From contig JAFCMP010000434.1 in assembly GCA_017506865.1 (NCBI GenBank), forward strand, positions 186,001 to 250,000: a DNA stretch of 64,000 nucleotides. Direction: 5' to 3'. The translations under genes were made by a program, and so were the position numbers. The notes under the pieces are model-generated. The model was not told the origin of the DNA, made no database searches, and was given only the letters and a program-made list of their open reading frames with translations. This DNA comes from Tribonema minus. Its lineage: Eukaryota; Sar; Xanthophyceae; Tribonematales; Tribonemataceae. This document shows positions 22,661 to 33,300 of the stretch, one piece after another; positions within the stretch are counted from its first letter, which is position 1; every line of letters begins with the position of its first letter.

Positions 22661-25600
22661 TTTTATTAATTCTCGCTCAGGGCGCGAAAAAGCCCAGATG
22701 ATTGGCATCTAGCTGTAAGGAATCTACATGTCGTATGACAGTCTGAAAGTGTCGCAACGACAACCACTCAAACGCCGCCGCCGCCAAATGGCATCTCGGG
22801 GTCCTCCCCTACGTCCTCCTCCATGTGCCCCCCCCCCCTGGATTCTGCCATGTGTGTCATGACACGGCCAGAGTACGCCATGTGGAGCGCTGCCGACAGT
22901 GCCGAGCGTAAGCGCGCCAGGGCGATGCCCTTGAGAGCTTTAGGGCGCGCTCCTCCGGGCACTGACATCCTGCTGGCATACTCCGTCGCCACAGCCTCCA
23001 GCAGCTTCCGCCCCTGCTCCCCGATGCTGCCAAATGACCCTATTGCCAATGTGGCAAGTTTGTAGCAATTCTGATCATAATGACCAGAATAGTGGGTAGT
23101 TTTGGCGGCCTCTTGGTCGCGGCAGCATCGCTCGGGGTCTGCTGCAGTCTTCGCCGCCCGCGACGCCACCTGTGCCTCGAAGCAGGTAACGTCCACCATG
23201 AGCGGTAGGTGGCGTGTCGGGTCGTCGTAGCCGGTCACCGGGAAGGCGTCGGCAGGCAGCACGATGTCCATCCTGCGACTCCCCGGCGGCCCGGCGGACC
23301 CCAGAAACGGCGTGTAGTCCTCGTCCACCAGTCCCGTTTTGAGGTATTGCCGCAGGAGGCGCTGCGTGGCCCTCTTGACGCTATTGTGGACAATGGTGTC
23401 GTGCGCCTTGACGCGTGGCGCTTGACACAGCCGTGCATGCAGGGTGCCGCCCGGCGACTTCCCGCACAGCTTGCAGCCTGCCGTCTGCTCCTCTACTCCG
23501 ATGGCGCGTTTGACGGCCAGCTGCCAGGATAGGCCATCGAACGAAGCCGTTGTGGAGTACATGGGCTCGTTGAGGAATGCCATGCCGATCGAGTGCATGT
23601 GGCGCTGCGACCGGAATCGAGCAAGTGCTTGCGTGCGTTGCGTGCCCTGCGGCAGCTGTTGCAGGTCCGCCTCCACCTTATCTGCAAGCTCGGTAGCGAC
23701 GGCATCTGCAAGCGCACTCTGATTGGGGCGCTTCAGGCTACACTGCAACTGCAGAGCACTGGCGTCAAGTACGCAAGCAGCATCCGCACCAGTGCCACCA
23801 CCTGCTGTCGGCCGCAGCGGCGGCTGCTGCGTAGGTGGTTGCTGCTGCAGTGGCGTTAGCGCTGGTGGCAGTATATGTTCCAGCTTGTCACCTGTTGCTG
23901 CACGTAGAGATGTGGCAGCTGTGGCGATCGTCTGCATGAGGGGCAGGCGCGCCACCTCTGCTGCTGCTGCGCCTTGTAGCATTGCTGGTGTGGAACGCGC
24001 AGCGCCTGAATTGACGGCTGCCGCTGCTGCGTGCGCTGGTGCTGCAGCTGTGCCGCCTGCCGTTGCTGCTGCTGCCAGTGGTGTTGCTGCTGCCGCAGGT
24101 GTTGGTGCAGCACCTGCCGCATTGGCCGCTGCCACCGCCATTGCCGCTGTCGCAGCCGGCACGGTTGCGGCGCCGCCTGCCGACGCTGCTCCTGTTGCAG
24201 GTGCTGCAGCAGCCCTTAGGCTAGTAGGGCCTGTAGCAGCTGTATTGCCTATGCCCGCAGCCGCTGCTGTTGATGCTGCAGTTAGTGATGCCGCCGAGGC
24301 CACTTGAGGTGCAACATGTGCTGCCGCTGCTGCAGCAGCCTCTGATGCTGGAGCAGCTGCTGCTGCCGCCGCTGCTGCTGCCGCCGGAGTAGTTGCGCCG
24401 TGCGCCGCCGCTGCTGCTGCTGCCGCTGGTGCCGCCTGTGCTGCCGCCGCGGCCCCTGATCCAGCGGCAGCTGCGTCGTGTGTTGCCGGAATGGCTGCGC
24501 CATAAGCGCGGCCAGCCGCTGATGCAGTTGCCGCTGCCGGGGCGGTCGCGCCTCCACTGGCAACCGCCGCTGCCGCTGTAACAGTTGCCGCTGCTGATGC
24601 TGCTGGTGCTGGTGCTGCTGCCGCTGCTGCCGGTGCCGCTTGTGTTGCCGCATCCTCAGCAGCGTTGTCTGCAGCCGCTTGAGGAGCCGCCTGCTGCAGC
24701 ACCCCCGCCCATCCAGAGAGTGCTGGTTGCAGCGCTTGCAACGTGCCCGCCACATACGCAGCATCAGCGATGTCGCAGGCGCTGGTAATGCCAAGGCCGC
24801 CATGCCGTGTTGGGAGTCGCGCTTGCTGTAAGGCTGGGCCGTGCGCTGCCAGATGGAAGTGGGCCCCACTTTGCTCAAACTGGCGCCAGGTCTGGCCTGG
24901 TGGCTGCAGGCCCATTGAGTGCTCAAGCACCCACTGCGTGACCCGATCCCACTCCTTGGCGGCTGGCGCTGTCTGCGTAGTGGGAATGGTGCGCAGGCAG
25001 TACGTCATGCGAGGCACCACGCAGTAGCGCAGTAACCTGAACATAGCCCTCGGAGATGTCAGGCGCGCGCATCGCTCTGCAAATCGAGCCCCTGCCCCGC
25101 CTGCACCCGCTTCCCTGCGCAGCCATGCGTCCACAAAGCTGCTGTGGCCCACCGGCACCCCCAGCAACACAGCTCCACGGTTCTGATTTTCATCCGTATC
25201 CCCCACTAGCTGAACGCCCAGCTGCTGCAGCAGTTGCCGCTCGTGGTCTGTCACCACATGCCCCCTGCCAGGCAGCGCGCGTGACTTGGTGAGGTTTAGC
25301 TCCAGCCCCACCTCCGCAAAGTGTTGTTTGAGCTGCGCCACCGCCTGTATGTCATCCTGAGTCAGCGTGCAAGCGCCTGTTCGGACGTTGGCATCGTCCA
25401 TGTAGGCGCCCATCCGCCTCCGCGCGCGCTGCGCAGCCGCCGCCTCATTGAACCGTTTCAAGCACTGAGCAATGGCGCCGCAGAAGAGCATCGGTGCCGC
25501 GGGGTCCCCCTGCTTAAACCCGCGCTGAGACATGATGATGCGCGTGGAGCCGTCAACGTGCTGGAACAGCAGGCGTGGCCGAGTGCGAACGTATGTGCCG

Positions 25601-28217
25601 ATGAAGTAGTCGAGGAAGTCCGGCAGCTGTGCTGCTACCCATTCCGCTGCCGCCAGGACGAACACCATGTTGAAGGCATTCTTGAGGTCCAGCATGAACT
25701 GCCAGTGACCGAGCTCATACGCGAGTTTGCCGGCCATGGCCGCTTTCTCCGCTCCTGCTGAGACGGCTACCCCATACTGCCCGTCTGGCTCAAGGAGCTC
25801 CGCCAGGAAGTCTTTGCGGTCTGCCACGTACACCGAAGTGCATAGTCGCTGCAGCACCTCGCCGCAAACGATGGGCCGCTGCTTAGCTGTACCATCTTCC
25901 TGTTGTTCTGCAAGTGGCGTCAGGCGCCCCGCGCCATGCAACTGCCAGAAGGCATCCGGCAGCCGCGCAGCCTCCCGCATAACGGTCTGAAGCCACCGTG
26001 TGAGGACAGCAGCAAACTCATGCCGTCCCCAGCTTGTGCGTAGCGCATCCTGCAGGTGGCTGTAGCGCAGCCCCGATGGGCCTGCTCCACTGTAAGGGCT
26101 TGCTCGCTGGATGAGCTTGGCAACCGTCTCTGGCTCAATTCCCTCCCCCTGTAACAGGCTGAGTTCTGCTGGCATGTCGGCTGCTTTCGCCACAAGCTGA
26201 TCAACCATGCCGGATAGCTCATGGAGTTGTTCCCCTGGCGCAGCGGGGGGGTGTTTGGACTGCATGGCGGCAAAGCAGTCATCATCAGGTATCGCCACCG
26301 TTTTGGGCTGAAGGAAACGCGCTGCCTGCTGTAGCCCCCCCCGTGTGCCCATGCACTGTAGGACGTAGGCGTTGATCGCTGCCTCCGTTTGCTGGCGCGC
26401 GCGCCAGCGCCGGTGCGCACGCGCGTGTGCGAGGAGCGCTGGCACCAACCGGTCAAGCTCACCGCGTGCCAACATTCTGATTCTGTCGGAGCGAGTGATG
26501 CCAGGTGCGCCATCGGTGGAGGTGATGAGTGATGGCATGAGGTGGTGTAGAATCGTGGATCTTTGCAGTCGCTGCACCCGCCCTGCGGAATCTGGCTCCC
26601 GCGCCGCATTGACGAACATCGTCATTGTGTGTGCCAACAGATGTGTTGCTGCGTTCTCCAGTGCAGCTCCCACATAGCGACGATTGCGTGGTCTAGCAAG
26701 GCTTCTAGTTGTCGCGAACTGCAGCTTGCACAGCTCATCGAGGCTGATGCTGTCAAGCACTGCTGCGACTGCGGGGGTTGAGATGGTCCACGTGAAAAGC
26801 CCACCTGCCCCACCTGCTGCGCCTGCAGGGCCTGGCGCTGCCGCTGCTGTCGCCGCACCTGCCGCTCTGGGGCCCCCTCCGCCGCCGCCGCGGCCGCCAC
26901 GACCACAGCCTCGTCCGCCGCTGTCGCTGCTGCGACCGCTGCCACGGCCACCGCGGCCGTTTTGAGTTCGCGCGCCACTGCCGCTGTTGCTAGCACCGCC
27001 GCTGCGGCTGCTGGCATCACTGCTGCGGCCGTTGCCAGCGCCGCTGTCCTTAGTACCGGCTGCACTGCCGCCGCCGGCACCGCTGCTGCTGCCGCCTCCG
27101 GTTCTGCTGCCGCTAGTCGCTCTGCTACTGCTGATGTCTGCATCATTGCTGCCGCTGCGAACGCGTCCTCCATTGCCACGTCCGCGCCCTCCACTGCGAC
27201 CCCGACCCCCTCGTGTAGCACTGCTGCCCCCACGTTCCGGCCTCTTCGAGCTGCCGGAGGAGCTGCTGCCACCAGCCTGAGCAGCAGGTGCCTGCTGCGC
27301 GTGCGCTGGTCCCTTTGCGTAGGGGTTGCCGATGGGTGTGCACGCCGGTTGCTGCTGTGGCAGCGACGTGGTAGCTGTTGCCGTCGATGCATCAGGTGCT
27401 AGCGGTGCTGCTGATGCTGTTGTTGACAATGTTGCCGCCACTGCAGCGGGTGAAGTGATAGGCCTGCATTTGCGGCAGTGCTTGCCCGCGCTGGCATCGC
27501 TGCTGTCCACTCTGAATGTCTTGTTGGCATGAAACAGGTTTTTGCACAAGGCACACTCGGTGTAGATGGTTTGCAAGTGCGACGTGCTGAGGTCGGAGCG
27601 CTCCAGGAACGTTGTTGCTGTCCCACTGTGGTGTTTGCGCTGGTGCTTCGCCGCGATGTGGGCGTTTAACCTCTGCTGTAACGAGAGCAGCGACATGCCC
27701 TTCTTCACCACGAGGTCGCATAAGTTGCACTTGTACTCCGGGTCCGCACTGCCTCCACCTCCAGCTTCGTCGTCTAGCATCAGAGGTTGCTGTTCCAGAC
27801 TGTTATGACCTGTTCTAGAGCGCTTGACTGCACTTTGCCCGCCCGTGTGCTCCCCTTCGCCTGTTTGATCGGAAATTGACCAACCGTCATTCTGTACCCT
27901 CTTGCGTTTGTGCGCTGCGCGTCCGTCTCCAGTTGCTCTGCTGCTGCCACTCGTGCCATCGTCCTGTTGACAAGCGCCATTGCCATCTGCAGCACTGGTG
28001 CTAATATCCTGCGCTTGTGCGCACGCTAGATCGGATTCCTTGCATTTCTGCGCTGATTCAGAGTTGGCAATACGGGCCTCCCGCCGCCGCCATGATATTC
28101 TTTTCATGATCTCTGCTACGCCATGGTGCTACATGCTACAGCTACATACCTATCCGCAAGTACTTGTCAGTTCTGTTGTACATGATTGAATGATGTGACA
28201 TTAGTAGGGCAGGAACA
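22661..28217 (-). mobile_element. Full-length LINE with a restriction-like endonuclease
   Basis: A 5.56-kb element is bounded on the right by CTGGTACT (28218-28225) and on the left by the same 8 bases (22653-22660), a possible target-site duplication. In element orientation it has a short 5' leader (about 110 bases), one long ORF, and about 107 bases of 3' region ending AATTAATAAAA. The 3' region recurs alone at 29538-29651, where the match begins right at the ORF stop codon; a smaller piece recurs at 43309-43350. That pattern is expected of 5'-truncated LINE copies made by target-primed reverse transcription. I see no long terminal repeats. Confidence 0.85.
22768..28107 (-). CDS. LINE ORF: zinc finger, reverse transcriptase, CCHC, endonuclease
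   Basis: One uninterrupted 1,779-codon ORF. By approximate residue: 125-155, a C2H2-like finger (YKCNLCDLV ... HIAAKH); about 185, a second Cys pair (CALC); 290-430, an Arg/Gly/Ser-rich tract; about 740-960, the reverse transcriptase, with LDLKNAFN (block A, about 803), QRGFKQGDPAAP (block B, about 865) and AYMDDAN (catalytic YxDD, about 900); about 1140-1410, an Ala-rich low-complexity segment; about 1545, a C-x2-C-x8-H-x3-C knuckle (CKLCGK ... HARLC); then RRMDIVLP and LMVDVT, consistent with a PD-(D/E)xK restriction-like endonuclease. This order matches R2/R4/Utopia-type LINEs in general; I do not assign a clade. The element codes for its own copying by target-primed reverse transcription. 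An intact frame suggests recent activity. The long Ala run is unusual and could be polymerase slippage. Confidence 0.9.
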   Translation of the reverse strand: MKRISWRRREARIANSESAQKCKESDLACAQAQDISTSAADGNGACQQDDGTSGSSRATGDGRAAHKRKRVQNDGWSISDQTGEGEHTGGQSAVKRSRTGHNSLEQQPLMLDDEAGGGGSADPEYKCNLCDLVVKKGMSLLSLQQRLNAHIAAKHQRKHHSGTATTFLERSDLSTSHLQTIYTECALCKNLFHANKTFRVDSSDASAGKHCRKCRPITSPAAVAATLSTTASAAPLAPDASTATATTSLPQQQPACTPIGNPYAKGPAHAQQAPAAQAGGSSSSGSSKRPERGGSSATRGGRGRSGGRGRGNGGRVRSGSNDADISSSRATSGSRTGGGSSSGAGGGSAAGTKDSGAGNGRSSDASSRSGGASNSGSGARTQNGRGGRGSGRSSDSGGRGCGRGGRGGGGGGPRAAGAATAAAAPGPAGAAGGAGGLFTWTISTPAVAAVLDSISLDELCKLQFATTRSLARPRNRRYVGAALENAATHLLAHTMTMFVNAAREPDSAGRVQRLQRSTILHHLMPSLITSTDGAPGITRSDRIRMLARGELDRLVPALLAHARAHRRWRARQQTEAAINAYVLQCMGTRGGLQQAARFLQPKTVAIPDDDCFAAMQSKHPPAAPGEQLHELSGMVDQLVAKAADMPAELSLLQGEGIEPETVAKLIQRASPYSGAGPSGLRYSHLQDALRTSWGRHEFAAVLTRWLQTVMREAARLPDAFWQLHGAGRLTPLAEQQEDGTAKQRPIVCGEVLQRLCTSVYVADRKDFLAELLEPDGQYGVAVSAGAEKAAMAGKLAYELGHWQFMLDLKNAFNMVFVLAAAEWVAAQLPDFLDYFIGTYVRTRPRLLFQHVDGSTRIIMSQRGFKQGDPAAPMLFCGAIAQCLKRFNEAAAAQRARRRMGAYMDDANVRTGACTLTQDDIQAVAQLKQHFAEVGLELNLTKSRALPGRGHVVTDHERQLLQQLGVQLVGDTDENQNRGAVLLGVPVGHSSFVDAWLRREAGAGGAGARFAERCARLTSPRAMFRLLRYCVVPRMTYCLRTIPTTQTAPAAKEWDRVTQWVLEHSMGLQPPGQTWRQFEQSGAHFHLAAHGPALQQARLPTRHGGLGITSACDIADAAYVAGTLQALQPALSGWAGVLQQAAPQAAADNAAEDAATQAAPAAAAAAPAPAASAAATVTAAAAVASGGATAPAAATASAAGRAYGAAIPATHDAAAAGSGAAAAAQAAPAAAAAAAAHGATTPAAAAAAAAAAAPASEAAAAAAAHVAPQVASAASLTAASTAAAAGIGNTAATGPTSLRAAAAPATGAASAGGAATVPAATAAMAVAAANAAGAAPTPAAAATPLAAAATAGGTAAAPAHAAAAAVNSGAARSTPAMLQGAAAAEVARLPLMQTIATAATSLRAATGDKLEHILPPALTPLQQQPPTQQPPLRPTAGGGTGADAACVLDASALQLQCSLKRPNQSALADAVATELADKVEADLQQLPQGTQRTQALARFRSQRHMHSIGMAFLNEPMYSTTASFDGLSWQLAVKRAIGVEEQTAGCKLCGKSPGGTLHARLCQAPRVKAHDTIVHNSVKRATQRLLRQYLKTGLVDEDYTPFLGSAGPPGSRRMDIVLPADAFPVTGYDDPTRHLPLMVDVTCFEAQVASRAAKTAADPERCCRDQEAAKTTHYSGHYDQNCYKLATLAIGSFGSIGEQGRKLLEAVATEYASRMSVPGGARPKALKGIALARLRSALSAALHMAYSGRVMTHMAESRGGGHMEEDVGEDPEMPFGGGGV

Positions 28218-28225
28218 CTGGTACT
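28218..28225. repeat. Possible 8-base target-site duplication of the LINE
   Basis: CTGGTACT at 28218-28225 is repeated at 22653-22660, exactly at the element's A-rich 3' end. Eight bases could match by chance, but the position relative to the tail supports it. Confidence 0.5.
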
Positions 28226-29083
28226 CCAGTACAGCACGTGACCTCTATGCAGAACTGACTGCATGACACAACTCTGTAGAGCTTAGCATCGGACGCAAAG
28301 ACTGTGCCAGAGAGAACGCTGACCTGTTCACTACAAAGTGCCAAATGCCGAGTCAAGGACTATGTGATTGGCCAGTACAAGTTGAAGCCCAAAAGCTACA
28401 ATGTGCGGCTTGAACCTACTTTTATGAAGTGACACTACCGCCACCAACCTTGAGCGCAAGCTGTAGCGGTCAGGCCAGTCGCGGCGCCGCGCACCGCTGT
28501 TTGCGTGTGCAGCGCAGACAGGCAGGCAGCGTACAGGGACACACAAACAGCAGACCGATGCATCGCGACCACCTCCCTGCCGCCCTTGTGTACATTTGTG
28601 AATTTCGCCGACGACGGCGCGGCGCGCTCTGTTTGTACATGAATGGCAAAAATCCACATGACCCCCCCCTGCCGGCGCACACTGTAGTTGGTCACCGAAT
28701 GACCACGAGCTTTGCTTCACCCTTGACAGACGCGTCAGCGCTCGACACGTATCCCCTCCAAAAGTGCCACACGCACGGTGCGGCGGCCGCGATGGCGTTC
28801 TGCTGGCGTAGTCGTCAAGGGCCCGTGTGCGCTGCGCCACGCTCTGCTCTGCTGTGGGGTCATCAACTCAAGTGTCAGCACCGACATGGGGAGGTCATGT
28901 GTACGGCAGGTTTCCGAAACGGTTCCGTCGCACAACGTGGGGGCGCCACGCTGCCACCGCGTGCGAGCGGTCCCGCACAACCACCGCCTCGCCAGTAAAT
29001 CTGTGGGCATCTGCCCCCCCCCCTTCCCCCGGCCCCCGTCCCCGCCCCCCGGAAATCGCACTCCCACAACTTCAACTTCAACT
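28226..29083. other. No supported gene
   Basis: The region between the LINE and the exon at 29084 shows no convincing coding frame on either strand. It includes a C-rich stretch near 29010-29050 followed by a CAACTTCAACTTCAACTTCA tract just before the exon's stop codon. Confidence 0.4.
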
Positions 29084-29337
29084 TCACTTGTTCCGCGGCC
29101 GAGCGTCGAACATCGCCGGCCCCCTGCGCTTGGCGCGCGGGTACGGCCGGCTGCGCCCCCCGCCCGTTTCCATCGCGCCGTCAAAGTCGCCAAACGCATC
29201 GTCGTCGTCGTCGCCGCCGCCGCCGCCGCGAGCGCCGTGCTGCGAGCGCCCGCCGCCGCGCTGCGGCTTGACCGTGCGCCGCAGCTCGTCGGCGCGGTCG
29301 CGGATGTTCCTGCGGCGCCGCGAGACGAAGGGGTTCG
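29084..29337 (-). CDS. C-terminal exon, possibly the last exon of CSN7
   Basis: On the minus strand, an acceptor (GGTTCACAG) precedes 29337 and the frame NPFVSRRRRNIRDRADELRR runs through Gly/Arg-rich and poly-Asp stretches (GGGGGDDDDDAFGDFDGAME) to a TGA at 29084-29086. A decayed copy of its 5' edge, including GGCGCCGCAGG, lies upstream near 29461-29500, the pattern seen at genuine exons in this window. CSN7 C-terminal tails are charged and poorly conserved, so this could be the end of the gene at 30368-34602. However, CSN7 exon 4 ends in phase 2 and this exon needs phase 1, so at least one unseen exon must lie between, or it belongs to another gene. Confidence 0.5.
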
Positions 29338-29537
29338 CTGTGAACCAGAAACAATTATCCTTGCATGTATGGATACTCGGAGTACGCTGGAGTGTGATAC
29401 GCACACAACGTCGAATTACTTCGATATGACGATGATGCAGCGATGCGAGACGATGGGTTTTTGGGCCTGCGGCGCCACGGGATGGCGGGTTTGCGATGAA
29501 GCCCGTGTGCCATGATCGTGCACGTGTGGAGCATGAA

Positions 29538-29651
29538 TTTTTTATTGGTTCCCGCTCAGTGCGCGACAAAGCCCAGATGAGTGGTATCTAAGCTTGCTGT
29601 ACGAACATCTACATATCGTGTGACAGTCTGAACGTTTCTCAACAACAACCA
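29538..29651 (-). mobile_element. 5'-truncated copy of the LINE (3' tail only)
   Basis: About 114 bases match 22661-22771 in the same orientation: TTTTTATTGGTTCCCGCTCA, GCCCAGATGA, CGTGTGACAGTCTGAACG and CAACAACCACTCAA. The match begins at the LINE stop codon (TGAGTGGTTG in element orientation) and ends at its A-rich tail. Identity by eye is roughly 80-85%, so it is older than the full-length copy. Confidence 0.83.
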
Positions 29652-30367
29652 CTCAAGCATTTACTTCTACAGTATATACGTACTTCTACATGGTCTGCAT
29701 ACTTCAGTACACGCTTCCTTCTTCTGAGGTTTATACCTTTGCAGCGCCATCGTTACACATAGAGTGTACAGTACTTTTATTATATACTGCTCGTTAGCAC
29801 CGAGAGGTGCGGCAGCACTCGCGGTGGCGCTGATGGTGGCGAGGGTGCATCAGGCAGCAAGGGGATGGGAGATGCTGGCTGTGAGCAGGAGCTGCGGAGT
29901 CGCGTGTGGTGAGGATACGGCTTTGGGCAGCAGCAGGGGATATTGGAACATGGGGATACGGATAGCATCAGGGCACACTGTAGATCGTTTGCTTGAACAC
30001 GCAAGAAAGAGAACCTCGGCCAGGCACGTCAGCGGCGTGCTTAGGCAAGGAATCGAGGACCGGGCGCCTCTGGCCCAAATGTATACTAGAGGCATAACCG
30101 CGGTCCTCCGGCGTTTTCGCTCAAGAGATGGAGACATCGGCTACGATAGGTGTGGCTCAGACTGGGTGCCGCTGTGTCTGCCCCCCATGAGTCTAGTACA
30201 AGCCTGCAACGCAGGGCTCTAAGGGCCCGTCCGATTTTAGTTTTTTGCATTCTTATCCAACGCATCAAGCCCACCTTGGGGCTGCTATAAATACAAGATC
30301 ATAAGTACACGCATGGATCTAAAACTTCGAAGTTCATGCTTCAGAGTTCAAGTACTTGAAGTATCAC

Positions 30368-33300
30368 CTTTGCTGCACCTCCTCCGCCTTCCACGCCGCT
30401 TTTGCGCTGTTGACGCCCTTCCGCAGCCCCCTCAGCGCGCGGTCCGTCGCCCCCGCCCACATGTCCAGCGTCGCTATCATGCTGTCAATCTCCTCCGGGC
30501 GCACGTCGCGCGGCGTGACGTGCTGTAGAGTGGTTGCGGGAGTATGTTCAGTATATGAACTTCAAGAGGTGCACCTGTGTACTCCACAGCATGTCTTTGT
30601 GTCTCATCGAGGTGTAGGTATGTGGTTATGCCGTCCATCTCCTCCGGGCGCACGCTGCGTGGCGTCACGTGCTGTCAAGAGCAGGTGTATTCATTCTGTC
30701 AACTTCAAGTTCAAGGAGCGCATCTCTATACCCTACGGACATTGAGCCGGTGCGAGCCGCGTCGCATGGCGGCGCCTGGCGCTTCTGAGCAAATGGCAAT
30801 GAGCACATTCACTGCGTATTGTATGACACGTCGTCGTGGCGTACGTGAACGCGATGATCGCAAATCCGTAAGCTGTGACACGCTCTTGCATCTCACAACG
30901 GCTAGCGTTGTGCACAGCTGATCGCGCAGGGTCCCCACGCGCTGTTCTAGCGTGCACATCCGCTTGCAACCCCGCACACACACGCGCTACCTGAGCTACA
31001 CACTCTCTTTGTTGCCCATCCCATGCTGCGGCCTCATCCGACATTGCACTGCGAGCGATTTCGCGCCCCCGCCAGCACTTGACGGTCATTTTGCCCTGCT
31101 TACCCTCCGCGCACACGTACGCATATCATTCGCTCCCCCCTTTGTATCCCTTATCGTGACGATCATGGCGCCCGGAACTCGAGTGGCCCCCATTCTCGCA
31201 CCGGCGGCGCTGGCTCACGTTCTCGCACCGGCGTCGGCTCCCGTTGTGGAGAGGTGGGCCCGCTTGACAGCGAGCCGATGTGCGTTTCACCTTCCTCGAG
31301 CATCAGCAAGTACAACGGGTTCTTCGGACACCGCCATCAAAATAAAGGGCGAGAAATTCAGCTGTTGTGAGCCAGCGACGGCGTGCTCTGCTGGCGCCAC
31401 CGCCGCGCCTCTGCCGCCGCCTGCCACGGTCCTGAGGCCTGAGTGCAATTTGCGCGCGCATTGCGCTGCCGTCGCGGTGTGCTGCTGCCACGGCAGGTGC
31501 TCCGGTGAGCTGCGCCTGCCGCCGCCGCTGCCGCTGCCGCGAGGCGCGGCGGTGGCGCCAGCGGAGCACGCCGGTCGCTGGCTCATAGCAGCTGAACTTG
31601 TTGCCCTTGGTCATGATGGCGGCGTCTGAAGGAATCCATTATCCTTGCTCGCGCCCGAGGAAGGCCAAACGCATGTCGGCTTACGGTTTTAACTTGAGAG
31701 CGGGGCCACCACTCCATGACGGGAGCTGGCGCCTGTGCGAGAACGTGAGCCAGCGCCGCCATAGCAAGGGGGCTACTCAGGTTCCGGGCACCATGATCGT
31801 CGCGATCAGGGATAACATGGGGGGAGCGAGTCCTGGAGCACACACGGGTGTTTGACTCCTAATGTATGCATACGTGTAAGCGGAGAGCGAACAGGGCAAA
31901 ATGACCAACAAGGGCTGGCACGCTCGGCTGGTCGGCTGGTCAGACCTGCTTGCAGAGGCTACCTCATGCACACATGGCAGGTAGTTGTCACTAGGAGCGT
32001 CACTTCCATGGAGACACCTGGAGAGTCGCCTTCGGCAGTTGACGTGCCATCAGCGGGGGAGGGAGAATAGTGGCGGGCACGCAGCTGATGCAGCGTATGC
32101 GCGGCACAGGGAGCGTGGCGCTGAGCGTTGTTGCGCGCACCTGAACGCGCAGGGTCCCCGCGCGCTGGTCCAGCCTGCACGACGGCTTACATCCCGCACA
32201 CGAACGGGCTCTTTGAACTACTCCATGTATAGCGCATCCCATGCTGTGGCCTCATCGACCACTACGCGGCCTGCAATCGGGGTCAGAAATGATGGGTCGC
32301 ACATCACAAACAGCGCTGAGCGTTGCGCGCACCTGAACGCGCAGGGTCCCCGCGCGCTGGTCCAGCCTGCACTGCAGCAGCCCCGCGTACATGGCGTCCA
32401 GCACCACGTCCTCCACCACGCGCACAGACGAGACCTGTGCGCATTCGCGTGGGTTTGTGTGTTTGGCGGGCGGGGGGGGGGGGGTAAGGGGGCAGCGATC
32501 AGCGCATAACAACATGTGAACAACGCTCAGAGATTTACTACTTCTAGTAGATTTAGGGTGTAACTGTTGGGGTGGTGACTGGGCCCGTGAAGACTGTCAC
32601 GAGGACACTGCCAGTGTCCGCATTGCTTCTCAAAAGTACGCATGGTGTATATATGTATGCAATGGGGTATGTATACTGTGTTTGCCGCCGTAACAAGAGC
32701 CGTGCGCGCGCGCGCGCGCACGCTCGCGCGAACGAGCGAGGCAGCTGTCGGCGCGCGCAGCTGCTCAGGCGCGGCAGTGCTCGGCGACAGCGCTCCCACC
32801 AGCGAATGTGCGTCGCAGCTGCGCATTTCACGTTGTCTGAGCGCTGCTGCGCTTCGTCAGGACGTCCTCTACACAAATCGAGACGCAACACGGTACATGC
32901 CAGCTTTGCATGCGACATCCAACAGCGAAAACAAGGCCAACAACCATACAGCAGGGCATTTCCACAGGCCCGAGTAAGAGTGTTAAAACAAAAGTACATG
33001 CCACGTGGGTTTGCGAGCGCGAGATATCAAGACATCCCAAGTGCGGCAGGCATGGCACTGCTCAGCCGTGGCAGCGCTTTGCCTTCTGCCAGTGCCCGAC
33101 ATTTGTGTCGAGCTAATGGATGACACTGCTGCTGCTGTACTGCTCATGTACTCATCCCCCTGGATCCCCAAAGCTGGCCCCCTGGCCCATGACCCCAACC
33201 TTAACTACGAGGCTTGCGCTTGCAATTACCACTGTGGCGTCAATCACTTTCAGCATTCACAGCCGCTCAGTCATGGCATCGCCGCGCCCTCCCGCTGCCG

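Noticed and set aside
23723..24307. Long Ala/Val-rich open frames on the plus strand
   Set aside because: They are antisense to the Ala-rich section of the LINE ORF, where GC-rich codons leave all frames open. No family motif.
31120..31870. Open frames of 85-225 codons inside the CSN7 inverted repeat
   Set aside because: Both arms give similar frames on opposite strands, as expected from GC-rich palindromic DNA, with no recognisable domain.
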